7,006 bases of DNA from Planctomycetaceae bacterium UBA4732 (lineage in GTDB: Bacteria > Planctomycetota > Planctomycetia > Gemmatales > Gemmataceae). The notes below the pieces were generated by a model. It searched no databases. It was given only the letters and a program-made list of their open reading frames with translations, and was not told the origin of the DNA. The position numbers and the translations under genes are program-made. Numbering within the stretch: position 1 is the first letter of the stretch; each line of letters begins with the position of its first letter. Shown here one piece after another: positions 1-4,911 of this stretch. Where the stretch lies: the NCBI GenBank assembly GCA_002404095.1, contig DHJA01000227.1, positions 16,789 to 23,794 of the forward strand, written 5' to 3'.

Positions 1-54
1 AGCCCCGAGCGCGAGCGAGGGGTTTCGCTCAACCCCTCGCTCGCGCTCGGGGCT
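1..54. repeat. Perfect 24-bp-arm palindromic repeat at the 3' end of the protease gene
   Basis: Positions 1-24 and 31-54 are perfect complements around a 6-nt loop (TCGCTC, 25-30). The arm contains CCCCGAGCGCGAGCGAGG, which matches CCCGAAGCGCAAGCGAGG in the outer arm of the element at 4683-4906 at 15 of 18 positions; both copies are followed by a TTTCG motif. The hairpin overlaps the last eight codons and the stop of the protease gene. It could act as a transcript 3'-end stabiliser or a terminator, but whether a T-tract follows on the minus strand cannot be seen, because the window ends. A REP-like dispersed repeat is the more economical reading. Confidence 0.9.
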
Positions 55-556
55 GGTGGTTTGAAACGATGAACTTCTCCACTAGCGACTCGATCAGCCG
101 GACCGCCTCGTTCACGGCGGCCCGCACCGGCTCGCTCATTTCCATGCGCATGTCGTCCGCCTCGTCCATCGGCGTCGGCTCGCAGCCGACCAGTAGCAGG
201 CGATCCACATGCGCGCCCATCGCCGCGGCCAAGCGTAGGACCTTTACCGGGTCCATATTGTGGCCTTCGATCAGGACGCCCGCCTCACCGGATGCCGACA
301 ACGCGCCGACGTCCGGCTCGATGACGTAGAGCGCGCCGGGCCGTCCGCCGCGCGGCGTCGCGTCCACCAGGACGACGGTTTCATAGCCGTCGAGGAGGGC
401 GTAGGTCAGGTCCAGCCCGCGTATGCCGAAATCGACCACGCGCACCCCGTCCGGCAGCGGCCGTCGCGCCAGCCGCTGGACGACCTCGACGCCGAAGGCG
501 TCGTCGCCCAGGAAGATGTTGCCGACGCCGGCGATTAGAATGCGCGGCTGATTCAT
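29..556 (-). CDS. hupD: [NiFe] hydrogenase maturation protease, HupD/HyaD family
   Basis: This 175-aa endopeptidase cleaves the C-terminal extension of the large subunit after nickel insertion, closing the active site. The family signature GVGNIFLGDDAFGVEV (10-25) is present. The metal-contacting residues expected from the HybD structure are visible: D18 (in place of HybD E16), D65 in VLVDATPRGG, and H99 in GHNMDP. LLLVGCEP (120-127) matches the family's later conserved strand. Family members are usually about 150-165 aa; this one has a basic tail whose last eight residues (QPRARARG) are encoded by one arm of the hairpin repeat, with the TGA at 29-31 at the loop. The start has a GGAGG ribosome binding site (561-565) 4 nt upstream. 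Its natural substrate should be the HhyL encoded in the same cluster, which has a 20-residue tail after H577. The catalytic core is complete, so activity is expected. Confidence 0.95.
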   Translation of the reverse strand: MNQPRILIAGVGNIFLGDDAFGVEVVQRLARRPLPDGVRVVDFGIRGLDLTYALLDGYETVVLVDATPRGGRPGALYVIEPDVGALSASGEAGVLIEGHNMDPVKVLRLAAAMGAHVDRLLLVGCEPTPMDEADDMRMEMSEPVRAAVNEAVRLIESLVEKFIVSNHQPRARARG

Positions 557-574
557 CGCCCCTCCGCTTAGAAG

Positions 575-618
575 AGGTCCTATAGGTCCTATAGGACTTA
601 TAGGACTTATAGGACCTA
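575..618. repeat. 9-bp tandem repeat with palindromic ends
   Basis: Units GGTCCTATA (576-584 and 585-593) are followed by GGACTTATA (594-602 and 603-611) and a partial GGACCTA (612-618). Because the unit is nearly self-complementary, the outer ends AGGTCCTATA (575-584) and TATAGGACCT (608-617) form an inverted repeat. The array supplies the TAG stop of the YceI gene (616-618) and ends about 10 bp before the protease ribosome binding site (561-565). No poly-T run follows it on the transcribed strand. It may be a dispersed planctomycete-type spacer repeat; no function is evident. Confidence 0.9.
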
Positions 619-1182
619 TTTTTGTCCTTCCTCTTTCCAGGCCACGAGGTCGAATGACACCTTTAACGGGTCTTTTAACTTGATTGTACCGCCGAGCGCG
701 ACCACTGGCCGCATGTGATACTCGGACTGAGGCAACGCGAACTCGCCGGCCAAGCGAACGCCGTCAGAGTACAGGGTCAGCCGGCCGTGAATCTGTTGAG
801 GTCGGACGATTCCGTGCAGCGTCATCCGCCCTGTAATCCGCACTGGCATTTCATCGCCGCTACGAGGGCCGACCGTGACCTCGCCGCTCTCGAAGGCGAT
901 CTCCGGATACGCGGCGACTTCCAGCGTCTCTTGCCGCATTGTGTCCTCGATCTGCTTGCGATCCGAGGCGCTTACCTTGTCCATCAACTGGAGCGAGTCG
1001 GCCCGAACTGTGATCCGAACCGAGGCCCCTTCGGCGGGCGCGTCTGGATCGAACTGCACCTCGCCAGCGAAACCGTTCACGGCGAAGGTCGGGCTGTGGC
1101 CGAGGAATGAGAACATCCCCGCGACGAACGCTTGCACGGTAAAGCGGCTATGGGTGGGATCGAGCCGGTAGCGGGCCGTCAT
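616..1182 (-). CDS. yceI: YceI-family lipocalin-like isoprenoid-binding protein, cytosolic form
   Basis: This 188-aa protein covers the whole YceI domain. It shows the family's opening YRLDPTHSRFTVQA (5-18), SFLGHSPTFAVNGFAGEVQF (25-44), the helix with ASDRKQIEDTMRQETLEV (72-89), YPEIAFES (92-99), GRMTLHGIVRP (118-128) and the final IKLKDPLKVSFDLV strand (167-180). YceI proteins fold as an extended lipocalin-like beta barrel; a characterised bacterial member binds a polyisoprenoid chain in its core. Many YceI proteins are secreted, but this one starts directly at the domain and has no signal peptide, so it should stay in the cytoplasm. Its ATG overlaps the previous stop (ATGA), with GGAG about 9 nt upstream. 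Its TAG stop lies inside the 9-bp tandem repeat. Its place in a hydrogenase operon suggests a role with quinone or lipid, which is a hypothesis rather than something seen. Confidence 0.92.
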   Translation of the reverse strand: MTARYRLDPTHSRFTVQAFVAGMFSFLGHSPTFAVNGFAGEVQFDPDAPAEGASVRITVRADSLQLMDKVSASDRKQIEDTMRQETLEVAAYPEIAFESGEVTVGPRSGDEMPVRITGRMTLHGIVRPQQIHGRLTLYSDGVRLAGEFALPQSEYHMRPVVALGGTIKLKDPLKVSFDLVAWKEEGQK

Positions 1183-1490
1183 ATCGCGCGACTCCGTTCG
1201 GACAGCGGTTCCACCTCGTCGGGCTGGAAGAAGAAGCGGTGCCCCGGCTGGCGCAGTGCTCCAAGATCACGGCCAGGGTCGTCGTCCACGGTCACAGCCA
1301 GATAAACGCGACCTTCAAAGTCCTGTTCAATGGACTCGACGGTCGCTGTCATCCCGGCCAGCGCCAGGTCCATGATGTCGGCGCCGCCGCGCGGGCGCAG
1401 CCGGACGCGGTCGCCGGCCCGGACCTCGGAATGGCCGATGTGGACGCATTCCAGCTTGCGCTGGTCAGCTTCCGGGTTCCAGTCCGTCAT
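1179..1490 (-). CDS. Small conserved hydrogenase-cluster protein (103 aa), beta-rich, function unknown
   Basis: This 103-aa protein is of a type I associate with group 1h hydrogenase operons, with the characteristic stretches GDRVRLRPRGGADIMDLALA (26-45), TATVESIEQDFEGRVYLAVT (48-67) and DDDPGRDLGALRQPGHRFFF (69-88). The alternating hydrophobic pattern and the GDRVRLRP opening suggest a small SH3-like beta barrel, which is an inference. It has one cysteine (C15) and a few histidines (17, 20, 84). Its ATG lies inside the 3' end of the preceding gene (26-nt overlap), with a GAGGGGGAT ribosome binding site just upstream. Its TGA overlaps the ATG of the YceI gene as ATGA, which implies translational coupling on both sides. 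Function unknown; a chaperone-like or docking role in hydrogenase maturation is plausible from context only. Confidence 0.82.
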   Translation of the reverse strand: MTDWNPEADQRKLECVHIGHSEVRAGDRVRLRPRGGADIMDLALAGMTATVESIEQDFEGRVYLAVTVDDDPGRDLGALRQPGHRFFFQPDEVEPLSERSRAI

Positions 1491-2550
1491 GCCTATTATC
1501 CCCCTCGAATGGCCGCACTACGCGCATCGCGCCGTGCAACCGCGACATCTCTTCGCCGCCCAGCGATTCCGTCCGCGCTAGTAACTCGCGGGCGCGGCCG
1601 TCTACGGCGGCCATCGCCCCCTTCTCCTCATCCGTAAGGGTCAGAATGCGCAATGTCAAAATCTCGTCGATCTCGCCGCCGTCGAAGAAGTCGCCTTGGC
1701 TCTCCGGTGCCACCTGCGGGTAATCGTACAAAATGATCGGCGACGACAGCATAACATCCTTACTTCCCGCTTCGCCTGCCAGCACCGGCCAGACGCCGAC
1801 GTTGCGGCACGCGGCAGCGGCCTCGCGCCATTCGTCCGGCGGCTCCAGCAACGACACGAATTCGCCTCCGCGGACGCCAAGGAGGATGTGCGTCGAAACC
1901 AGCGTACGCAACAAAACGTCATCGCGATCCGCCCCGCCGGTGCCGTCGAGTGGCGTGCGGTTCAGGACGCAAAGCGTCAGCCGAAACAATCCTTCTCCCA
2001 CGGCCGCGGCGGTCGCCTCGATCTCCCCTTCGACGGCCTGCTGCTCGCGCGCCAACACGCCCACCACCTTCCCGTCTGACTCGCGCAACGGCTCAAACCA
2101 GCTTCGTCCGCGAAACATAAACTTCTGGCGATGGGGGCGATCCAGTATGTCCTTTATTGGCAGACTATCCAAAACTACTTCGCGCTCCTCGGCCTCCTGC
2201 CAGCTGTGGTACAGACCTTCGCCGACCCGCAGCACATCGACGGGCCGGTACGACGGCGGCCCGTCGGTCGTCCAATCCGCCAGGGGCGGCTCGACGACCC
2301 CGACGACGCGGGCCGTCAGATGCAGAAAGCGCACCACTGCCTCGACCGTCGTGGCATGATCGCCGTGAACCAGACACTCCGTCTGGTTACTCCAAGCGTC
2401 GGCGCCGGCCTGCGCCCGGCTGTACGACTCGGGATACAGCCCGCCAAAGGTCCACCGCTGGCGGTTCTTGACCGAAGGCCGATACGGATAGAGGATATAT
2501 CCTTCATACAGCACGGCGTCGGCGATACGGGCTACTTGTGCGCGATTCAT
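1465..2550 (-). CDS. Conserved hydrogenase-cluster protein of unknown function (361 aa)
   Basis: This is a 361-aa soluble protein with no domain I can name. I recognise it as the kind of long hypothetical protein that travels with group 1h hydrogenase genes, from its N-terminal VLYEGYILYPYRPSVKNRQR (13-32) and RWTFGGLYPESYS (32-44) and its later SSPIILYDYPQVAP (269-282) and EIDEILTLRILTLTDEEK (293-310) stretches. Cysteines 59 (QTECLVHGDH, with histidines 62 and 65 close by), 194 and 248 are isolated and do not make a classical metal motif. There is no signal peptide or membrane helix. A helical C-terminal segment (roughly 306-345) ends in SRLHGAMRVVRP. It begins 3 nt after the DUF6084-type stop, and its own end overlaps the next gene by 26 nt, so it lies in the middle of a tightly coupled set. 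It could be a scaffold for assembling or attaching the hydrogenase, but nothing in the sequence shows this directly. Confidence 0.85.
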   Translation of the reverse strand: MNRAQVARIADAVLYEGYILYPYRPSVKNRQRWTFGGLYPESYSRAQAGADAWSNQTECLVHGDHATTVEAVVRFLHLTARVVGVVEPPLADWTTDGPPSYRPVDVLRVGEGLYHSWQEAEEREVVLDSLPIKDILDRPHRQKFMFRGRSWFEPLRESDGKVVGVLAREQQAVEGEIEATAAAVGEGLFRLTLCVLNRTPLDGTGGADRDDVLLRTLVSTHILLGVRGGEFVSLLEPPDEWREAAAACRNVGVWPVLAGEAGSKDVMLSSPIILYDYPQVAPESQGDFFDGGEIDEILTLRILTLTDEEKGAMAAVDGRARELLARTESLGGEEMSRLHGAMRVVRPFEGDNRHDGLEPGS

Positions 2551-2553
2551 GTT

Positions 2554-3231
2554 TCAATCCGCCCCCGGCCCGGAGGACAGGGGAAAGGTCGTCTGTTCGG
2601 CCACAGACAACAGCCGTTCCAACGCCTTTTCCCAGGTCGGCAATCCCTGAAGGCTCTTGTAGCGCGCCAGCTGGTCGAATACGTCCTTATGAAGACAAAG
2701 CCACGCGCTATTAGGGTAATAATGGTCCATCATGTCCTGCCACGTCGCCGCTGGCAGTCGGTAGTACGCTTCCTTCTCCCAGGAAATCTGCGTCGCCTGA
2801 AGCGCCCCGTCCGCCTCCTCGTAAAAGATTGTGCCACTGAAAAGAAAACAGAGCGGTATTTCGCCGCCCTCCAAACCGCCGAAATACTTGGTCGCGGCCT
2901 GGCTGAAGTCGTAGCTGCACGGCACCGGCAGGTCGGCCACCGTCTTCCCATTAAACGGCGGCACGACGGCGACGGCGTGCGTCCACAGCATCGGCTTCAG
3001 CGTTTGGCCCCAGCGTTCCGGCGTGCCGAATAGGTCGAGCAACCGCTGTCGCTCCCCATCCGTATAGCGGCGCCGAGCCGGCTCGATGCGAATCTGACAG
3101 CGGAGTACCACCGTCTGAATCGGCGCCGGCGGCGATGCCGTTTCCGTCAAGCGCAGCTTGAACAATAACGACGGCGTCGCCGCGAAGCGCTGCGGTTCCA
3201 CCCCTTCGACCTCGAAATGCAGGTCAGGCAT
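2554..3231 (-). CDS. DUF6084-type hydrogenase-associated protein
   Basis: This 225-aa protein resembles DUF6084 (assignment from memory), another uncharacterised family of group 1h operons. It begins MPDLHFEVEGVEP. Recognisable stretches are QTVVLRCQIRIEPARRRY (39-56), LFGTPERWGQTLKPMLWTH (67-85), VPCSYDFSQAATKYF (103-117), PLCFLFSGTIFY (126-137) and HYYPNSAWLCLHKDVFDQL (170-188). The pattern suggests a mostly beta protein with a helical C-terminus; it has no signal peptide or transmembrane segment. Cysteines 45, 105, 128 and 179 are dispersed and do not form a CxxC motif. The start is placed at the ATG of 3229-3231 because it begins the conserved sequence and overlaps the preceding stop by 8 nt. 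An upstream in-frame TTG at 3288 would add 19 low-complexity residues translated from the neighbour's frame. The next gene follows 3 nt after its stop. Function unknown. Confidence 0.82.
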   Translation of the reverse strand: MPDLHFEVEGVEPQRFAATPSLLFKLRLTETASPPAPIQTVVLRCQIRIEPARRRYTDGERQRLLDLFGTPERWGQTLKPMLWTHAVAVVPPFNGKTVADLPVPCSYDFSQAATKYFGGLEGGEIPLCFLFSGTIFYEEADGALQATQISWEKEAYYRLPAATWQDMMDHYYPNSAWLCLHKDVFDQLARYKSLQGLPTWEKALERLLSVAEQTTFPLSSGPGAD

Positions 3232-3871
3232 GGGCCGCGCCCCCCGCCGGGCCGGAGCGCTCCTTGAGGCCGGCGAAGAACCGCGCAATCTCCTCCCACA
3301 CGGTTTGTCCTCCGGCCAGCCCGCGCCAGTGCATACGGATCAACCCGGACAAGTGATAGCAGAGATCGATGCCTACGCGGTAGACCTCGCGCGTCTCGCC
3401 GACGCGGTTGACCAGCAGCGCCTCCACGTCCGGCTCCAACTCGCGCAGGATGGGATTGGCCTCGGTCAACTCCGTCCAGGCGTCCAGTCCCACTAGCGAT
3501 TCCATCGTCCCGGCCGGACTTGGATAAAAGGCGACGACGCGCCCCGCCGTCGAACTGTGCAGGAAGAAAGCCAAGTTGATTGGCAGATGCAGCGCCTCCC
3601 ACTCGTAGTCGGTCAGGCGAAAATTCGCCAGGAAATCGACGCGCCGCGGTACACGCCGGTATTTACTCCCTTCGCGATAGCAAAAGAGCAGGGCGCACGG
3701 GTCACAAGCGCACATCAAGCGCCGATCCGTCGGTTCGACGAGATGAGGATGCTCGTTTGCCAACGGCGCGTCGCACAACTCGCACCGCTCCACTGGCGCG
3801 CGCGGTTTAGCGAAGCGGCGAAGGGCGGCCAACGCGCTGAGGGCGGGATTGCCTTGTGAGTCCGGGTTCAT
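3224..3871 (-). CDS. DUF5947-type cysteine-rich hydrogenase-associated protein
   Basis: This 215-aa protein resembles the DUF5947 family (assignment from memory), which accompanies group 1h hydrogenase genes. The N-terminal third has a metal-site pattern: C30-x2-C33, histidines 41 and 43, then C54-x-C56-x2-C59 and C64, in the context RCELCDAPLANEHPHL and MCACDPCALLFCYREG. It may bind zinc or an Fe-S cluster; the sequence alone cannot say which. The C-terminal half carries the recognisable ELEPDVEALLVNRVG (144-158) and LSGLIRMHWRGLAGG (174-188) stretches and another cysteine, C171. It has no signal peptide or membrane helix and is therefore cytosolic. Its stop overlaps the start of the next gene by 8 nt, so the two are probably translationally coupled. 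The ATG start has only a weak ribosome binding site (AGGG), but no other plausible start exists before residue 53. The biochemical role is unknown; an assembly or electron-transfer helper is possible. Confidence 0.82.
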   Translation of the reverse strand: MNPDSQGNPALSALAALRRFAKPRAPVERCELCDAPLANEHPHLVEPTDRRLMCACDPCALLFCYREGSKYRRVPRRVDFLANFRLTDYEWEALHLPINLAFFLHSSTAGRVVAFYPSPAGTMESLVGLDAWTELTEANPILRELEPDVEALLVNRVGETREVYRVGIDLCYHLSGLIRMHWRGLAGGQTVWEEIARFFAGLKERSGPAGGAAHA

Positions 3872-3889
3872 GGAGCGTACCCTGTTATG

Positions 3890-4090
3890 TCACGCTGGCG
3901 GCATCTGCGGCATGGCCGGATCGATCGGCGCTTGCGCCGACGGGTTGATGCTGGTCGCATCGCGTGCCGTTCGTGTGCGTTTGGCGTTGTCGCGCCCCGG
4001 CTCACGGCCGTGAAGCCGGACGACTTCCTCTCCTTTGGGTACGCCCGGCGTATGCGCGGGCAACTGGGATTTCGCGTCGAGATATGCCAT
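3890..4090 (-). CDS. Small proline-rich protein of the hydrogenase cluster (66 aa), function unknown
   Basis: This is a 66-aa soluble protein beginning MAYLDAKSQLPAHTPGVPKG and ending PIDPAMPQMPPA. It has no cysteine, no membrane segment and no signal peptide. It is rich in proline, charged residues and alanine, so it is likely largely disordered. The start is chosen from the ideal GAGGAGGA ribosome binding site; the longer TTG-initiated reading (79 aa) is less likely. It lies 35 nt after the NifU-like gene and 18 nt before the DUF5947-type gene, in the same direction. I do not recognise a named domain. Its position and the strong ribosome binding site support a real gene, possibly a short linker or assembly peptide for the hydrogenase. 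Function unknown. Confidence 0.7.
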   Translation of the reverse strand: MAYLDAKSQLPAHTPGVPKGEEVVRLHGREPGRDNAKRTRTARDATSINPSAQAPIDPAMPQMPPA

Positions 4091-4097
4091 TGTTCGG

Positions 4098-4105
4098 TCC
4101 TCCTC
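4098..4105 (-). promoter_or_regulatory. Ribosome binding site that sets the start of the 66-aa protein
   Basis: GAGGAGGA on the minus strand lies 7 nt before the ATG at 4088-4090. It argues for the MAYLDAK start over the in-frame TTG at 4129, which would overlap the previous stop codon and would place this strong Shine-Dalgarno sequence inside the coding region. Confidence 0.85.
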
Positions 4106-4125
4106 GGATAAATGCGTTCGTGGAT

Positions 4126-4668
4126 TCAAACTAACTGCAATGAAATACGCGCCGGGTCGTTTTCTGTTAACGGAACCTCCGGCAAGCCCTCGATTTCCAC
4201 CGCCGCCGCGTCGGGCGCCTTGCCGGTAATCGCGTCCTCAATTGCCTGACGTATCGCCGCGGCCGACGATACGGAGCCACCCTCTACCCGCAACCGCACG
4301 ACTCCGTCATCGACATCGATCAACTCGACCGCGCTTCCGTGCAACTGAAGGGTGGGCCGTACCTGCTCCAACGCCTCGCTGACGCGGTCTCTCAGTTCCA
4401 GGGGGTGCAGCCCATGCAGCAGCAATAGACCCCCCACAATCTCATCCCGGACGCAGGCGTCGAGTACCGTCCGCCCGGTTTCTCCCGCCGCCTCCAGATG
4501 CGCGAAGATGCGCTCCAGACCGGCGCCGTGCAGACCGAGAACGGCCTGCACCAGAGCGCGGCCGTGGGCCTGCGCGGCGGGGTCGGCGATGCGCGCCGAT
4601 TCCTGCAACAGGGTATCGAGACGGCGCAATTCCGTCTGGAACTCTTTCGCGTCGAGCGTGGCCGGCAT
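4126..4668 (-). CDS. NifU C-terminal-domain-like hydrogenase accessory protein lacking the CxxC motif
   Basis: This 180-aa protein is encoded directly after hhyL. Residues 1-75 are a helical, soluble region. Residues 76-95 (EIVGGLLLLHGLHPLELRDRV) match the HGLHP segment I associate with NifU-like proteins of hydrogenase operons. Residues 96-162 resemble the NifU C-terminal (Nfu) scaffold domain, including SAVELIDVDDGVVRLRVEG and the following AIRQAIEDAI helix. In true Nfu domains RLxLEG is followed by a CxxC Fe-S ligand pair; here the sequence is EGGSVSSAAA, so both cysteines and about three residues are missing. The only cysteine in the protein is C72. It therefore probably cannot assemble a cluster in the usual way and may be structural or a docking partner. 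The reading frame is continuous, so the loss is not a local frameshift. In mycobacteria the gene after hhyL (hhyE) is described as an Fe-S protein; whether this is its counterpart is unclear. Confidence 0.8.
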   Translation of the reverse strand: MPATLDAKEFQTELRRLDTLLQESARIADPAAQAHGRALVQAVLGLHGAGLERIFAHLEAAGETGRTVLDACVRDEIVGGLLLLHGLHPLELRDRVSEALEQVRPTLQLHGSAVELIDVDDGVVRLRVEGGSVSSAAAIRQAIEDAITGKAPDAAAVEIEGLPEVPLTENDPARISLQLV

Positions 4669-4674
4669 TCGCGT

Positions 4675-4680
4675 CTCCTC
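4675..4680 (-). promoter_or_regulatory. Ribosome binding site of the NifU-like gene, abutting the repeat element
   Basis: GAGGAG on the minus strand sits 6 nt before the ATG at 4668 and supports that start. It is notable because the outer arm of the 224-bp inverted-repeat element begins only 2 bp further upstream, so folding of the element could expose or occlude this site. Confidence 0.75.
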
Positions 4681-4682
4681 AC

Positions 4683-4906
4683 ACTAAAACCCGAAGCGCA
4701 AGCGAGGTTTCGACCACGTCTCTCGCTGGGTGCCATGCTTTCGCGGCCTGTTTTCTGCACCGTCACGCCGTCTAAGCCGCCGCGAAAGCATGACTCCCGC
4801 GCGAGGACTCATGCTTTCGCGGGGCTGTGACCGGACATAGTCTCTGAACCGGCCCGCGAAAGCATGGCACCCCCGATTAGCATCCTCGCTTGCGCTTCGG
4901 GTTAGT
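4683..4906. repeat. ~224-bp nested inverted-repeat element (MITE-like or REP cluster)
   Basis: The outer arms are ACTAAAACCCGAAGCGCAAG... at 4683-4707 and its complement at 4884-4906, identical over 20 bp (4688-4707 with 4884-4903) and differing by a 2-nt indel at the tip. Inside, 19-bp arms 4728-4746 and 4854-4872 pair, as do 4780-4796 and 4806-4822. The 13-mer CATGCTTTCGCGG thus occurs four times in alternating orientation (4734-4746 and 4810-4822 forward; 4780-4792 and 4854-4866 reversed). The element fills the gap from 5 bp past the hhyL stop to 2 bp before the Shine-Dalgarno sequence of the next gene. CTCAC occurs on both sides (4678-4682 and 4911-4915), which could be a 5-bp target duplication or chance. 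No transposase is encoded. The left arm shares its core with the hairpin at 1-54. Confidence 0.85.
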
Positions 4907-4911
4907 ATCAC

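Noticed and set aside
1..54. Hairpin as a proven intrinsic terminator of the operon
   Set aside because: The sequence that would show a U-tract on the minus strand lies outside the window, and the same core occurs mid-operon as part of another element, so termination cannot be claimed.
2131..3033. 300-aa open frame on the plus strand
   Set aside because: It is antisense across the 361-aa gene and the DUF6084-type gene and shows shadow-frame composition with no recognisable motif or good ribosome binding site.
3232..3288. Upstream TTG start extending the DUF6084-type protein by 19 residues
   Set aside because: The added Ser/Arg/Pro/Ala-rich segment is a shadow of the DUF5947-type gene; the conserved sequence begins at the ATG of 3229-3231.
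4091..4129. TTG start giving a 79-aa version of the small protein
   Set aside because: The strong ribosome binding site at 4098-4105 fits the ATG at 4090 and would otherwise be wasted inside the coding region.
4683..4906. CRISPR array
   Set aside because: The four 13-bp copies alternate in orientation and the intervals are short and themselves palindromic, unlike direct repeats with unique spacers.
4684..4911. 75-aa minus-strand frame through the repeat element (starts MILTRSASED)
   Set aside because: It is just the translated inverted-repeat element. Such LTRSASE-like peptides are common repeat artefacts and should not be annotated as a protein.
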